A stretch of DNA of 64,000 bases from Rugalucina vietnamica (Eukaryota; Mollusca; Bivalvia; Lucinida; Lucinidae), in assembly GCA_964017185.1 (NCBI GenBank), contig OZ024874.1, positions 54,154,856 to 54,218,855 on the forward strand, written 5' to 3'. Of this stretch, positions 42,470-51,761 are shown one piece after another. Under the pieces are notes generated by a model. That model was not told the DNA's origin. It saw nothing but the letters and a program-made list of their open reading frames with translations, and made no database searches. A program made the translations under genes and the position numbers. The first letter of the stretch is position 1, and each line of letters opens with the position of its first letter.

Positions 42470-44262
42470 TGCCCCCAACTTTGAAAAAGTTGGAAGGGCA
42501 TATTGCTTTCGGCTTGTCTGTCTGTCTGTGTGTGCGTGTGTACGTCTGTTAACTTTTGAATGGTGAATGTTAGGGATTTGAAATTTCATGTGTATATTCC
42601 TCATGAAAAAATAGTTGACCCGTATTTTTTTTTCTTGTCTGAGTTATGCCCCTTTTCTGAGTTATTTCCCTTTGAAAACAAAATTTGAAAATAATGTGTG
42701 CAAGATATCTCGAAAAGTATTTAAGCTAGAGCCTTCATATTTGGTATACTGGTTAGGGCTGATAAGTAGATGACCTGATCAACTTTTGAGAACTTTCCGT
42801 GAAATTTTGACAAAAATACGGAATTTTGAAATTTTGATTGATTTTTTCCACTTCTCGGTGAAATTTGAAACTTTTGAACGGTGAATGCTAGGGTTTTGAA
42901 ATTTCATATACAGATTTCTCATGAAAAAATAGTTGACCCGTATTTTTTTTCTTGTCTGAGTTATGCCCCTTTTCTGAGTTATTTCCCTTTGAAAACAAAA
43001 TTTGAAAATCTTGTGTGCAAGATATCTCGAAAAGTATTTAAGCTAGAGCCTTCATATTTGGTATACTGGTTGGGGCTGATGAGTAGATGACCTGATTAAC
43101 TTTTGAGAACTTTCCGTCAAATTTTGACAAAAATACGGAATTTTGAAATTTTGATTGATTTTTCCACTTTTCGGTGAAATTTGAAACTTTTGAACGGTGA
43201 ATGCTAGGGTTTTGAAATTTCATATACAGATTCCTCATGTAAAAATAGTTGACCAGTATTTTTTTTCTTGTCTGAGTTATGCCCCTTTTCTGAGTCATTT
43301 CCCTTTGAAAACAAAATTTGAAAATCTTGTGTGCAAGATATCTCGAAAAGTATTTAAGCTAGAGCCTTCATATTTGGTATACTGGTTGGGGCTGATGATT
43401 AGATGACCTGATTAACTTTTGAGAACTGTCTGTCAAATTTTGACAAAAATACGGAATTTTGAAATTTTGATTGATTTTTCCACTTTTGTTGAAATTTGAA
43501 ACTTTTGAATGGTGAATGCTAGGGTTTTGAAATTTCATATACAGATTCCTCATGAAAAAATAGTTGACCCGTATCTTTTTTCTTGTCTGAGTTATGCCCC
43601 TTTTCTGAGTTATTTCCCTTTGAAAACAAAATTTGAAAATATTGTGTGCAAGATATCTCGAAAAGTATTTAAGCTAGAGCCTTCATATTTGGTATACTGG
43701 TTGGGGCTGATGAGTAGATGACCTGATCAACTTTTGAGAACTTTCCGTCAAATTTTGACAAAAATACGGAATTTTGAAATTTTGATTGATTTTTCCACTT
43801 TTCGGTGAAATTTGAAACTTTTGAACGGTGAATGTTAGGGTTTTGAAATTTCATATACAAATTCCTCATAAAAAAATAGTTGACCAGTATTTTTTTCATG
43901 TTCAAACACCTTTTTGGAGTTATGCCCCTTTTAAAACAAAATTTGAAAATCTTGTGTGCAAGATTTTTGAAAAAGTATTTAAGCTAGAGCCTTCATATTT
44001 GGTATACTGGTTGGGGCTGAGAAGAAGATCACCTGATTAATTTTTTAGGACTTTCCGTCAAATTTTGACAAAATAACACCATTTTGAAATTTTTACTCCA
44101 TTTCTAACTTGTATGCAAAAAGCTTACATTCTGTTTCTGGATCGAGGTCAAAAACACATGCAACCGAACAGCTTCTTTAGGAAATTAAATTTCACATCAT
44201 TCAAATGAAATAAATGAATCATACAGGCTGCCGGTTTAGGGACAAGCATACAGTTGGGGGCA
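42470..44262. mobile_element. TA-flanked array element with TGCCCCCAACT ends
   Basis: Inverted termini TGCCCCCAACT (42470) and AGTTGGGGGCA (to 44262) with TA directly outside both. Inside are four to five units of about 316 bp (near 42550, 42868, 43184, 43500, 43820), each with ACTTTTGAACGGTGAATG, GACCCGTATTTTTTTTCTTG, GATATCTCGAAAAGTATTTA and TTCATATTTGGTATACTGGT. The first 50 bp also hold an inner inverted pair, CCAACTTTGAAAAAGTTGG. Reading frames of 60-86 codons recur because units repeat; no transposase. Confidence 0.8.
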
Positions 44263-44442
44263 TAGTGTTTTACAAACACGCATTTCTAGTTAAAGGGTGA
44301 CTTTTACTTGGCAAACTCTTAGAACTGCAAACGCTAGCTCGAAGAATTGATGTGCATTTCAAATTTCAAACCAATATTTAAATTTTGAAAACCAGGATTA
44401 ATTATAGTGCATTTGGTTCGCCATACATGTTCCTATACGTAC

Positions 44443-44717
44443 CTGAATGTCAACACTATCAAACATGTCAATTACATGATGATAGACATTCTGTGTCTTG
44501 TTATTCCATATGATGTCGATACTACTACCATTGCACTGCCCCCAATCCCATCCGACAGAATAATGGCTCGACAGTTTACCACTATCCTGGCTGGTCGACC
44601 GGATAATAGTCACTATGTTGCTAAGATTGTCGAGGAATGCCGTGCGTGCTGTGCCATTTGAACATTTTATTGCGGCATATCCGTTATAAATGACTGCTAC
44701 ACCATCAAACATTTCAT
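44443..44717 (-). CDS. Exon 6: unassigned glycosylated segment
   Basis: Acceptor CTCTCCAG before AT (phase 1) and donor ATTCAG before GTACGT (phase 0). Residues 208-298: EMFDGVAVIYNGYAAIKCSN, SVGWDWGQCNGSSIDIIW, and VIDMFDSVDIQ. It has three sequons (NGT, NGS, NKT) and two cysteines. The opposite strand is also open over part of it, which is a shadow. The largest exon; no family recognised. Confidence 0.86.
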
Positions 44718-45111
44718 CTGGAGAGCCTAATTTAAATTAATTTCACACTTGATATGAAATTGGGCAAAACAACGAAACATTGGTTTTAGTTCAGATTAGT
44801 TGAAATGAGAAAATCTTTGGAATATGTTCAAATTCATTTTTACTAAAGTAATAATGATTCATAAAGTAAAAATGATTCATATCAGACAGATAAAACAGAA
44901 TTTCCAAAATCAGGACCAGGTCGTTAATTTATATTCATTTAATCTGCCCATTTGTATTCAAACTACAGCAACTAAATTTAACAAAAGTATATCAAAAGGA
45001 CCAGTTGTGAAATCGTATATTTAGACTGCATCCACATTTTGGACACTAAAATGGAAATCACTGACATTGTTCGTGGAACGGGTATTGATGGGCGTAATGA
45101 ACAAAAATAAC
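44718..45111. other. Intron, no recognised element
   Basis: AT-rich DNA; nothing recognised. Confidence 0.45.
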
Positions 45112-45357
45112 ATAACGAAAACCTTGCCCATGCAATATACAGAGAATTATTGAGCTTTAAAAATTGAAAAATTTTAGCTGAAAAAGTTTGATATTTTTCT
45201 TATTTTTGCTCAAAACATAGATTGTGGGTACAGGTTAGAACCGCCTCGGCGGAGCAAAAATAAGAAAAATAGGTATACCCCTGCATACCCCAGTTTTACT
45301 ATATAAAAGTGGGGTTTACGGGGGTATTCATTGCACGGACATGTTTTCCTGATGATA
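45112..45357. repeat. Foldback repeat R3, copy 3
   Basis: AACCTTGCCCATGCAATATA, TTGCTCAAAACATAGATTGT, GTTAGAACCGCCTCGGCGG, AGGTATACCCCTGCATACC and GCACGGACATGTTTTCCTGA. The GAACCGCCTCGGCGG word links R3 to the outer element of the nest at 53720 and 57560. Confidence 0.65.
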
Positions 45358-45533
45358 TGGGAGACGTTATGCCGTGAAATAGTATAATCTATGTAATTAT
45401 TTATGTATCGGTAGATATTTTAGTACTTGTAGTTCTTTATCAATTTATTACATTTAATATTGTTACGAGTATGTACTAAGAGTACCAAAATTACAGATGC
45501 CTTTTCACTTATTAATATATTATGTGTACTTAC

Positions 45534-45636
45534 TTGCACAAATATCGTTGTAATAAACAAAGGAATTAACAATAGTTTTTCCAGATGATACAGTGTCATT
45601 GGCAATAAGCAGTCCATACATTTTCAGTCCTGAAAC
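45534..45636 (-). CDS. Exon 5: unassigned segment
   Basis: Acceptor TCGTTTAG before GTT (phase 0) and donor GCAA before GTAAGT (phase 1). Encodes VSGLKMYGLLIANDTVSSGK and VNSFVYYNDICA (residues 173-206), one sequon NDT. It begins V-S after a Q-ending exon, as exon 7 does after exon 6. Confidence 0.84.
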
Positions 45637-45734
45637 CTAAACGAAAACAAATCCAAACATGAATATCCATGTTTTTTGTTATCATAATGATGTTATATTT
45701 TTTCTTGTCTAGGGCTGCTGCAATAATTAGTTTA

Positions 45735-45965
45735 TTAAAGGGAGAGCTTCTGAAGGAGCTAAATTGATACCACTGTTGATTCGATGTATGGCCTCTTCTG
45801 TAGCAATATGATCCAGAAATCAATAGAATGCCATAATGAGGGTATTATTTTATCTCTGCAGGGGGTAATAAAGAGACCCCTAAAGGATAATACCTATGGT
45901 GCCACTATTTATTGGCTTTATGGGCCCTAATATCATGTACAGCAAAACTACCTACCTCTCCAATC
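45735..45965. repeat. Dispersed repeat R5, copy 2
   Basis: Matches 8970-9178 in order. It includes AAAGAGACCCCTAAAGGATA and a TTATTGGCTTTATGGGCCC block. Confidence 0.55.
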
Positions 45966-46303
45966 AATAACGTCGTTTCTTTTGAGGGTCCTACCTGAGT
46001 CATGGTCAGGCCACCAGGTTTTCTGGTGTCTCTTATCAGTTATCAGCAAATAACCCTTAATTGATAGGGATACAGGTCTTGCAGGGTCATGGTTAACCAA
46101 CTTATGAGGAAAGTTATCGTTCATATGACTTCGCTTGTAAGAAAATTAGATGACCTTGACATTGCCGGAATATAATACCAACATATCGGTTTAACTTTAC
46201 ACAAACGTGTATATTATGCCAATTACGATTGTACATACGTATATATAACAGTTATTTTCGAAGTAAACGTATGTCGGACATGTGTCCTGACATGCACGCA
46301 AAC

Positions 46304-46542
46304 CTGAATATGACTTTCTTTCAACGTTTGTCGAACCATTTGTACATCGGGCGTTTCACAATATTTAACCTCATAAGCCTGGGAGAGAATTTGATCTATA
46401 CCATCGAGAAATATCACAGAAATTTCCCTTCCTGGTACGTTGCACGTGCTCCATAGCCACGTTCGCTTAGCGACAGTGTCCAACGTGTGTGTTAAACAAT
46501 AAGGCTGGGTGTTAAGTTCCAACAAATCAGTATTTTCACAAC
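46304..46542 (-). CDS. Exon 4: C-terminal part of galactose-binding-like region plus linker
   Basis: Acceptor TTTTCAG before GT (phase 1) and donor ATTCAG before GTTTGC (phase 0). Residues 94-172: CENTDLLELNTQPYC, TWLWSTCNVPGREISV and SQAYEVKYCE. The run of hydrophobic strands ending E-V-x-Y recalls the end of F5/8C or fucolectin-type domains (C-x-x-P...I-S-V...E-V). This similarity is by eye only. Confidence 0.84.
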
Positions 46543-46952
46543 CTGAAAATAAAATTCTGAAATATTAGTTTGAAGGCCCTGATAATATCCAAATTAGGCT
46601 ATATTTAGTGTAAAAAATATATGAACCAAATACAGCATGATAAATTAAAAGAACAATGTGATTCTGTTAGACAAAGAAAAATGCATAAAAATAACTATGT
46701 GACATTGTGCTTGAGAAGGTTAAGGGTTCAAGTATTTATTTTTGCATCCTACTGATTAACTTTCGTGTCTATTCGGTAATGTATTAAATGAATATATTAT
46801 GTATGTTGTATTTATATATTACAATTATTCTAAATTAAGTACAAACCTTGTGCATTTTATTCGTCAACATTTTTAAGGAAACAAAGGGCGTGCTAAACCT
46901 TGTGTTTCCACAATGTGTTCTGTATCAGTTAATTTAAGCCGATACCCGTAGA
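46543..46952. other. Intron, no recognised element
   Basis: AT-rich DNA up to the first inverted PT tail; nothing recognised. Confidence 0.45.
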
Positions 46953-47490
46953 AAGGTACAAGTGGGCAACGATCAGGATTAGGCGCAATCAGAATGAATT
47001 TCCCACACCAAAAACAGAGGTGGAAAAAAACAAATTAGCAATAAGGTACTTATACTTATACTATAGAACATATCGTAGGCCGAGTGAGCAGTTATTTCCC
47101 AATAGGCGGCCACTCAGTTACCAGAACTTAACTAAAACTATGAAAACGCACACAAGGTTCAAACAGCACAAAAATTCGACTCCAAAACATAAAACAAATA
47201 GAACCACAACAGAACTATCGCCTTGGAACGATCAGTAACATAAAATTACTGGGGGCTTAAACCGGTTTTACAGGGCCCTAAAGTCACCCTCCTCATCTTC
47301 TGCAGTGGTTCATAACATTTAGTAATTTGTTCGGTCCTCGTGGTGAATCTCAAATTAGTCAATGAATCAACATGAGCAAACAAATAAATTATGATAACAA
47401 CCATGATGAATCAAAAACGACGACTCACAGGCTCAGTAAGCTGCCCGACGATGCAGATTCCTGGGCGCCGAATAAATTACTGAATTCCGG
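46953..47490 (-). mobile_element. PT-family tail, copy j1
   Basis: Minus-strand tail from GGTACAAGTGGGCAACGATC to a block around CCGAATAAATTACTGAATTC. It then restarts inside another tail (AGAAGTATCGCCTTGGAACG at 47491), so two tails lie in tandem. Confidence 0.7.
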
Positions 47491-47863
47491 ACAACAACAG
47501 AAGTATCGCCTTGGAACGATCAGTAATATAAAATTACTGGGGGGGGGCTTAAACCTATTTTACAGGGCCCTAACGTCACCCTCATCTTCTGCAGTGGTTC
47601 ATAACATTTAGTATTTTGTTCGGTCCTCAGAGTGAATCTCTAATTGGTCAATGAAACAAGATGGTCAAACAAATAAATCATGATAACAGCCATGATGAAT
47701 CAAAAACGAGGACTCACAGACTCAGTAAGCTGCTCGACGATGGAGATCCCTGGGCGCCGAATAACTTACTGAAATCCGGAGCAAAAGAAAAACACCATTT
47801 GAACCTCGGTGGGCCAAGCAACAAACAAGAAGCTCCGGCCCCAACCAACTAAAATGAATAGAT
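47491..47863 (-). mobile_element. PT-family tail, copy j2
   Basis: Minus-strand tail lacking its terminus, from AGAAGTATCGCCTTGGAACG through GGAGATCCCTGGGCGCCGAA to the CCAACCAACTAAAATGAATA block, joined to reverse transcriptase sequence at 47864. Confidence 0.7.
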
Positions 47864-48229
47864 TTATGTCGGTGCCATCAAAGAGTCTGATGCCCGACCC
47901 ACCGGCGTGCAATTAAAGAAGGGAGCATAGTTATCAACCATGATTGTGTTAAAAACTAAGCATGCAGACTGTAGCATAACATTTAAATTATACCCTATAC
48001 GTCTGTAACGTCTGTTTTTTTTTTTTTGTTTTTTTTTTCTGAAATGAAAGGAAAACACATTCCTTCTTATTAGTTTCTTAAATTTGAAAACCAAGTGACC
48101 ATAAAAGTCTGGCTCCGAAAGGCTATCATGTAAAAGCGTCCTAAATGCGACATTAAATTTAGAAATCAGTTCATAGTGTCTGCGGTAAAATTTAGAAAAT
48201 TTAGAAACCACTATACAATAAATTTTCAT
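47864..48229 (-). pseudogene. PT-family reverse transcriptase C-terminal fossil, copy j
   Basis: Contains FSKFYRRHYELISKFNV, LSEPDFYGHLVFKFKK, GYNLNVMLQSACLVF and a closing FFNCTPVGRASDS block. This is the characteristic C-terminus of the PT protein and shows that the tail begins right after the coding region. Only the C-terminal part is present. Confidence 0.7.
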
Positions 48230-48649
48230 TTATACAACTGAAACACTTTTTGCCTTTATCATTGATATGCAGTTACACAGTGAGGAATATAAGTCCGACC
48301 TCAGGAAATCTACTGAAAAAATAATTATCCAAATTATTATTTTTCTAACTGTATCTGTATTATCAAACATATTCCTGACAGGACTGTTAACATTTTAAGA
48401 AAGCATTTCAAGCGAAAGATCATTTATACTAAGTGACAAAAATTAAAAAAAAATAAAATTATGCCATCTTTTGCTTTACTGGATGTATCCAACAAATCAA
48501 AGCAATTTTTTGTTCTGATATAAACCTACATGTATAGACTTTTTATATGCTCTTTGGAAATACATATTAAATGTAAAATGCTCTTTTAAACATTCAAACT
48601 GGATAGAAAAACACTTTAATGAAGCTAGTCAAAACTTCAAAATTTTAGG
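48230..48649. other. Intron, no recognised element
   Basis: AT-rich DNA between the PT fragment and the S1 SINE. Confidence 0.45.
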
Positions 48650-48835
48650 GAGCGCGGTGGCATAGTGGTAGAGCGTCGGACTCCATATCGAGAGGCCCTG
48701 GGTTCGATCCCCACAAGCGGCAAGACACATTAACTCCCTACAGTACAGGTTAAACCCAGGAAGCGTTGGTTCCGTCCCGACATGACTGAAAAATTGTTGA
48801 CTGGGACGTTAAACCTCAATACAAAAAGAAAAACA
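48650..48835 (+). mobile_element. tRNA-derived SINE, family S1, best-preserved copy
   Basis: Head GCGCGGTGGCATAGTGGTAG (A box) and CCCTGGGTTCGATCCCCAC (B box), body with CCGTCCCGACATGACTGAAA and TTGACTGGGACGTTAAACC, then an A-rich tail. The head resembles a tRNA but lacks a credible acceptor stem. Confidence 0.82.
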
Positions 48836-49009
48836 AAATCAAAATAGGGACGCTTAAGTTCTAGTATATACAATGTTTATATTAAATTTGAACTGTCTGA
48901 CAGAAAGTAAAGTCATGATTTGATAAAGATTAACATCCAAGATAACATATGAAGCTGCCTGAATAAATCTTGTTCATTTTTTTTCGCCCAAATTCCATAC
49001 AATACATAC

Positions 49010-49090
49010 CAGTAGCATTCTGGTAGACTCTTACAGCTGACACATACATGGCATAATTGGCTCCAAATACTGAAAGAGGCTCTTCCATCG
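49010..49090 (-). CDS. Exon 3: 81-bp exon, galactose-binding-like region
   Basis: A symmetric phase 1-1 exon: acceptor TTTTCCAG before CG, donor ACTG before GTATGT. Encodes MEEPLSVFGANYAMYVSAV and RVYQNAT (residues 67-92). V-S-A-V-R-V-Y-Q-N resembles the V-x-x-V-x-I-Y-N-R strand of fucolectin-type domains. NAT is a sequon. Confidence 0.8.
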
Positions 49091-49225
49091 CTGGAAAAAG
49101 TTATATACATTTGATTTATAATAACGATAATACGCCCACGAAAAAAAGGCTTTAATATTAAAATGGTCGATTGAATAATATATTTTGTCTTTTCTCGATT
49201 CTAAAACTAAATATCATGAATGCCT

Positions 49226-49345
49226 GTAGAAACCGCCTGGACAAGGTAGCCACAATCTATGTTTAGGAGCAAAAAATAAGAAAGAATGTATGCTCATGTA
49301 CACTCCAGTTTAACGCAATAAAATTTAGTTGTAATGAGGTATGTA
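49226..49345. repeat. Foldback repeat R3, partial copy 4
   Basis: GTAGAAACCGCCTGG, CCACAATCTATGTTTAGGAG and CAAAAAATAAGAAAGAATG resemble one R3 half. Weak beyond that. Confidence 0.45.
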
Positions 49346-49599
49346 TTATACTTAAATCATATTTGCGTGTCCAATATGGTTGAATAACTTGTATGGAGAC
49401 GAAATAAGTTGTTTGTCCGGGTGTTGCTTTTTTACAGGATATTCTAATTGAAGGTTTGTTCCTTAAGGCGGTGGCAATTACCCGAAATGATTTCTAAGCC
49501 CACTTATAAGTCTAAATCCAATATATTTGGATATATACTTGGATATTTGTAAATATTAAATGCAAAAAGCAATGGCATCCGGTTTGTGGTTGTGCTTAA

Positions 49600-50542
49600 G
49601 GATGTTCGCTGCCAATAAAAAAGTATTCAAACTTTTTTTCTAACCTCTCTTTTTTGATTCCAAAATATAGCACAAGACATTTGAAAACAAAATAAATATA
49701 GGGTAGTGTGCATTCTTTCAAGCTACGGGCCTCTGAATGATACCACTGAGCACCATGTTTTAAATTTGGTAAAATTAATTTAATTTTTAATTCTTTGAAA
49801 CATACATGTCTTGAACAAAAATACACCTAGAATGCTTTCAAAAGTCATAATATTTACGTAGCGCAAACAATTTTGGACCAAAAGCATAGAAAAATTTGCA
49901 ACTTGGAGTGGATGACAAAATTTTACGATTCCTTTACTAACCCTACCCCCATACTTGAAAAGTCGGAAAAAATCAATATTTTGAAATGTACCAAACCCAT
50001 ATTTGTTGGTTCAAACTTTTTCTTGTATTTTCACACAACATAGAACTTGGAAATATTGTTCGAATAAAAGAAAGAAATATATAGGGTAGTGAGCATTTAA
50101 GAGAGAACCGACAACTTGAAAATCGCCATTTTCGACCTTTTTCGGCTGTTTTGTTTCTAAAAGCCCATTTTATAAAACCACCTTAAATTTTAAAACCAGC
50201 ACCCCAAAGACACAAAGAATGACTTAGAAGACCATGTACACATATACTGCTGCTAAAATAAACATCGAACTAGTGCAATTAATTTGAAGATGTGTAATAT
50301 TCAAGTTTAATCTACCCTACCCCCTAAATTTTACTGACAAGTAAAATTTTCTGAAAAGTTGCAGAAAATGGGGTGAAAAAATGAAGTTTCTAAGATTGAC
50401 AATTTTCATGGCTCATTCGATGCATATTGTCAATATGTATCCAAATATAAAATATTAGGAAAATATCTGCAATCGTTTACGAGATATTTAAGAAAAGAAA
50501 AACCGGAAGTTCCGAAATGTCAAATGTTAGCAGCGAACATCC
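49600..50542. mobile_element. TTAA-flanked non-autonomous DNA transposon
   Basis: Perfect 13-bp inverted ends GGATGTTCGCTGC (49600) and GCAGCGAACATCC (to 50542), each bordered by TTAA (49596-49599, 50543-50546). A TTAA target duplication is the hallmark of piggyBac-type insertion, although the ends do not start with CCC. The 943-bp interior has no transposase frame. It lies in the intron between exons 3 and 2. Confidence 0.75.
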
Positions 50543-50546
50543 TTAA

Positions 50547-51056
50547 ATGCAACATTAATATAGAAATAAATCACAATTACAATAAATTGCCCTGGGGCCA
50601 CGAAGATCACTGTCAGGAAACAAACTCCGTGTAAGCTATCATTTACACACGCAACGCTGACGTCACATAGAATTTTAACAGTTCGGACTAAACCTAAGTT
50701 CGGAAAATTTGCGGAGCCGCTTGCGTAAGTTATTTGTAAAATATTTTAAATATCCTATCATATGCAGCACACATTATTTGTTGTATTACTCATGTGGAAC
50801 AAATCGATACGCTGAGGCTTATTTTCTACACGCTTACGTCCCTTGATTCTGCGGTTATCGGGAAATTACCTGTAGCAAATGCTAAGAGCTATATAGGGAG
50901 AATTATTTTAAATGGCCATAATTATTTAAGTTATAAAATGACATTATTTTTCCTGATATATTTTTAAAGAAAACTGAACGTTACAATGAATGCGCAGCTA
51001 GACTGGCTGTTATGATTATGACGGGCAAGTCAGTCCGTCACAATTGGGTTACGTAC
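50547..51056. other. Intron, no recognised element
   Basis: About 500 bp up to exon 2; nothing recognised. Confidence 0.45.
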
Positions 51057-51131
51057 CGTCCAGACTGTTTTCAATGTTTTGAACTGGCAAATATTTCGGG
51101 AAACCAGGATCAACCGCCACATTCATGAATG
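51057..51131 (-). CDS. Exon 2: start of galactose-binding-like region
   Basis: A symmetric phase 1-1 exon of 75 bp: acceptor AATTTCAG before CA, donor GACG before GTACGT. Encodes FMNVAVDPGFPKYLPVQNIE and NSLD (residues 42-65). N-V-A near the start and N-S-L-D-G across the junction echo the NVA...A-x-DG pattern of fucolectin/F5/8C domains. Confidence 0.78.
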
Positions 51132-51362
51132 CTGAAATTAAACAAATATGAGATGAAATAAAAGGTCATACGACACAAATAAAAAGTTGGCATACGTTGA
51201 CATTAATCCGCAATATTATTAACAATCTGCTTTAAACTTGCTATTATAATATTAAACAAGGCCGTCGTCGCCGGTGCGGCAGGTCCGGCGAGCCGGACAA
51301 CTTTTTTGGCCGACCATGGTATCCGCCGTACCACGTTTTTCGATCGCCGCAGCAGTGCTTAC

Positions 51363-51483
51363 CTGCCTTTGATCTTCTAATCGTCTCATCAAACGAGTCG
51401 CGGCTTACTGATGAAATTATCATCAACACCGAAACTCGTGTCATTAAGGAAAAAGGTGCGAAAACAAACATCACAAGAAACAT
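51363..51483 (-). CDS. Exon 1: start codon and signal-peptide-like N-terminus
   Basis: The chosen ATG at 51483 gives MFLVMFVFAPFSLMTRVSVL followed by MIISSV and then a polar SRDSFDETIRRSKA, ending at donor GGCAG before GTAAGC (phase 1), which matches exon 2. The hydrophobic stretch fits a signal peptide or anchor, although an arginine at 16 is unusual. The frame stays open upstream, so an earlier start cannot be excluded, but this is the one that places hydrophobic residues at the N-terminus. Confidence 0.65.
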
Positions 51484-51761
51484 GAAGCGTGTCAAAACAT
51501 TGCGGTCATTAAAATGACACCTCTTTGGTTGGATTTGAGGATTACGTTCAGTGAAAGATAGATTAGAATTGCAATTAAATTGTTGCTTTTTAATCCAATC
51601 TTCGCTTTGATTTTGTGTGCCGCAATGACATGAAAAAAGGAACATAGGGGAACACTGTTATCAAAGAAAATAATATACAAAAGAAAATTGAATATGCATG
51701 CATATTTTAAGTTCTGAGGCTGTGTTAATAGTAAAATGTCAATGTTATTTCCTTATGGATA
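51484..51761 (-). promoter_or_regulatory. Presumed 5' untranslated and proximal promoter region
   Basis: The 278 bp between the start codon and the outer GC-rich element. I see no convincing TATA box or initiator; the region is assigned by position only. It is likely to be short because a transposon bounds it. Confidence 0.35.

Larger units (their letters stand above)
1319..51483 (-). other. Host gene model: 16-exon extracellular protein with EGF-like and CUB domains (3' end outside window)
   Basis: Sixteen exons on the minus strand, each with AG acceptor and GT donor (exon 1 starts at ATG), join without a phase conflict: phases at the 15 junctions are 1,1,1,0,1,0,0,1,2,1,1,1,1,0,1 and exon 16 ends in phase 0. 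The coding sum is 2475 nt, 825 codons, with no stop. Layout by residue: signal-like 1-26; galactose-binding-like 42-153 (tentative); unassigned 154-470; EGF-like 471-524 and 526-566; cysteine cluster 568-628; CUB 630-757; CUB first half 760-825. Several N-glycosylation sequons (NAT, NGT, NGS, NKT, NLT) support an extracellular location. No named orthologue is recognised. Extra phase-symmetric exons could have been missed. Confidence 0.82.

Noticed and set aside
42881-44040. Four similar 69-70 codon frames on the plus strand and matching minus-strand frames
   Set aside because: Both strands are open in every unit of the 316-bp array, as expected from repetition; no domain and no splice context.
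44407-44661. Plus-strand coding frame
   Set aside because: Antisense shadow of exon 6, which has proper splice sites and matching phases on the minus strand.
48660-48725. tRNA gene
   Set aside because: A and B boxes are good but acceptor and anticodon stems are not, and a SINE body and tail follow directly.
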